DNA of 64,000 nucleotides from Plantactinospora endophytica. Its GTDB lineage: Bacteria > Actinomycetota > Actinomycetes > Mycobacteriales > Micromonosporaceae. The position numbers were made by a program, and so were the translations under genes. Positions within the stretch are counted from its first letter, which is position 1; each line of letters starts with the position of its first letter. The notes beneath the pieces were generated by a model. The model worked only from the letters and a program-made list of their open reading frames with translations. It was not told where the DNA came from and did not search any database. Below, piece by piece: positions 63,915 to 64,000 of this stretch. The stretch spans positions 310,001-374,000 of the forward strand of contig NZ_BONW01000013.1 in assembly GCF_016862915.1 (NCBI RefSeq), given 5' to 3'.

Positions 63915-64000
63915 CGCGTTTCTCCTGTTCGGGCCGTGGGCGGCGAGGTCACGCCAGGTGTCCGGAGCGGTCCAGAGGTCACGCCAGTTGTACGGATCGG
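63915..64000 (-). other. Open frame upstream of the carrier protein, possibly the end of another gene
   Basis: Two readings are possible. In frame with the carrier protein, the DNA encodes DPYNWRDLWTAPDTWRDLAA with good third-position G/C and no stop. In another frame a coding end would stop at TGA overlapping the carrier ATG (ATGA). The strong AGGAGA supports initiation at 63914 either way. Confidence 0.35.
63945..64000. repeat. 30-bp imperfect direct repeat at the right edge
   Basis: GAGGTCACGCCAG followed by (G/T)TGT(C/A)CGGA(G/T)CGG occurs at 63945-63970 and 63975-64000. It may continue past the window. Read on the minus strand, it encodes the WRDL motif twice. Confidence 0.8.

Overview
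The window is very G+C-rich DNA with strong third-position G/C bias and frequent GTG starts. Gene content (AfsR/SARP regulators, SigE-family and ECF41 sigma factors, Tat and lipoprotein exports, LacI-controlled ABC sugar uptake, GH62 and GH32 hydrolases, an NRPS cluster with MbtH) points to a filamentous actinomycete, most like the Micromonosporaceae. That placement rests on gene content and codon style, not on a marker gene. I saw no rRNA, tRNA, CRISPR, transposase or phage gene.

Left part (1-16 kb): the start of a HypC-like gene is translationally coupled to a SIS-domain protein. Next come two adjacent imine-reductase-like oxidoreductases, divergent from a giant AfsR-type regulator, then a secreted UshA-like nucleotidase/phosphoesterase. 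A stack of hairpins separates this from a convergent lipoprotein, an I36-type inhibitor, a second AfsR-type regulator and a small secreted protein. An MFS exporter with a divergent LysR regulator follows.

Sugar and regulation part (16-37 kb): a leftward operon (ADP-ribosylglycohydrolase-GH32 fusion, binding protein, two permeases, TPR protein) diverges from a LacI regulator, which is followed by a ribokinase-family kinase. Two related palindromes in the LacI/GH32 interval look like its operators. The set reads as a fructoside uptake and breakdown system. Beyond it lie an ArsR-AHSA1 pair with a perfect palindrome at its start, an ECF41 sigma factor with its oxidoreductase, a secreted GH62 arabinofuranosidase behind a LacI-type operator, an alpha/beta hydrolase, a PadR pair, a class-C-type serine hydrolase and a GGDEF-EAL membrane protein.

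Envelope part (37-47 kb): two SigE-family sigma factor genes, each overlapping a membrane-anchored partner gene (one with a propeller-like ectodomain), flank a 1154-residue Tat-exported protein with a six-fold repeat, a TehA/SLAC1-type channel and a PLP-dependent dehydratase.

Right end (47-64 kb): a leftward NRPS operon whose genes overlap by 4 bases or lie a few bases apart, except the last one: carrier protein, free-standing condensation domain, two ABC exporter half-transporters, NRPS (C-A-T-TE, serine code), MbtH-like protein, NRPS (A-T-C-A-T; first code glycine-like, second proline-like), a PhyH Fe/2OG dioxygenase and a nucleotidyltransferase-like protein. The simplest model is a short peptide with Gly, a Pro-like (possibly hydroxylated) residue and Ser, released by the TE and exported by the ABC pair. 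The free carrier and condensation domains would add or join a further unit made by genes beyond the right edge.
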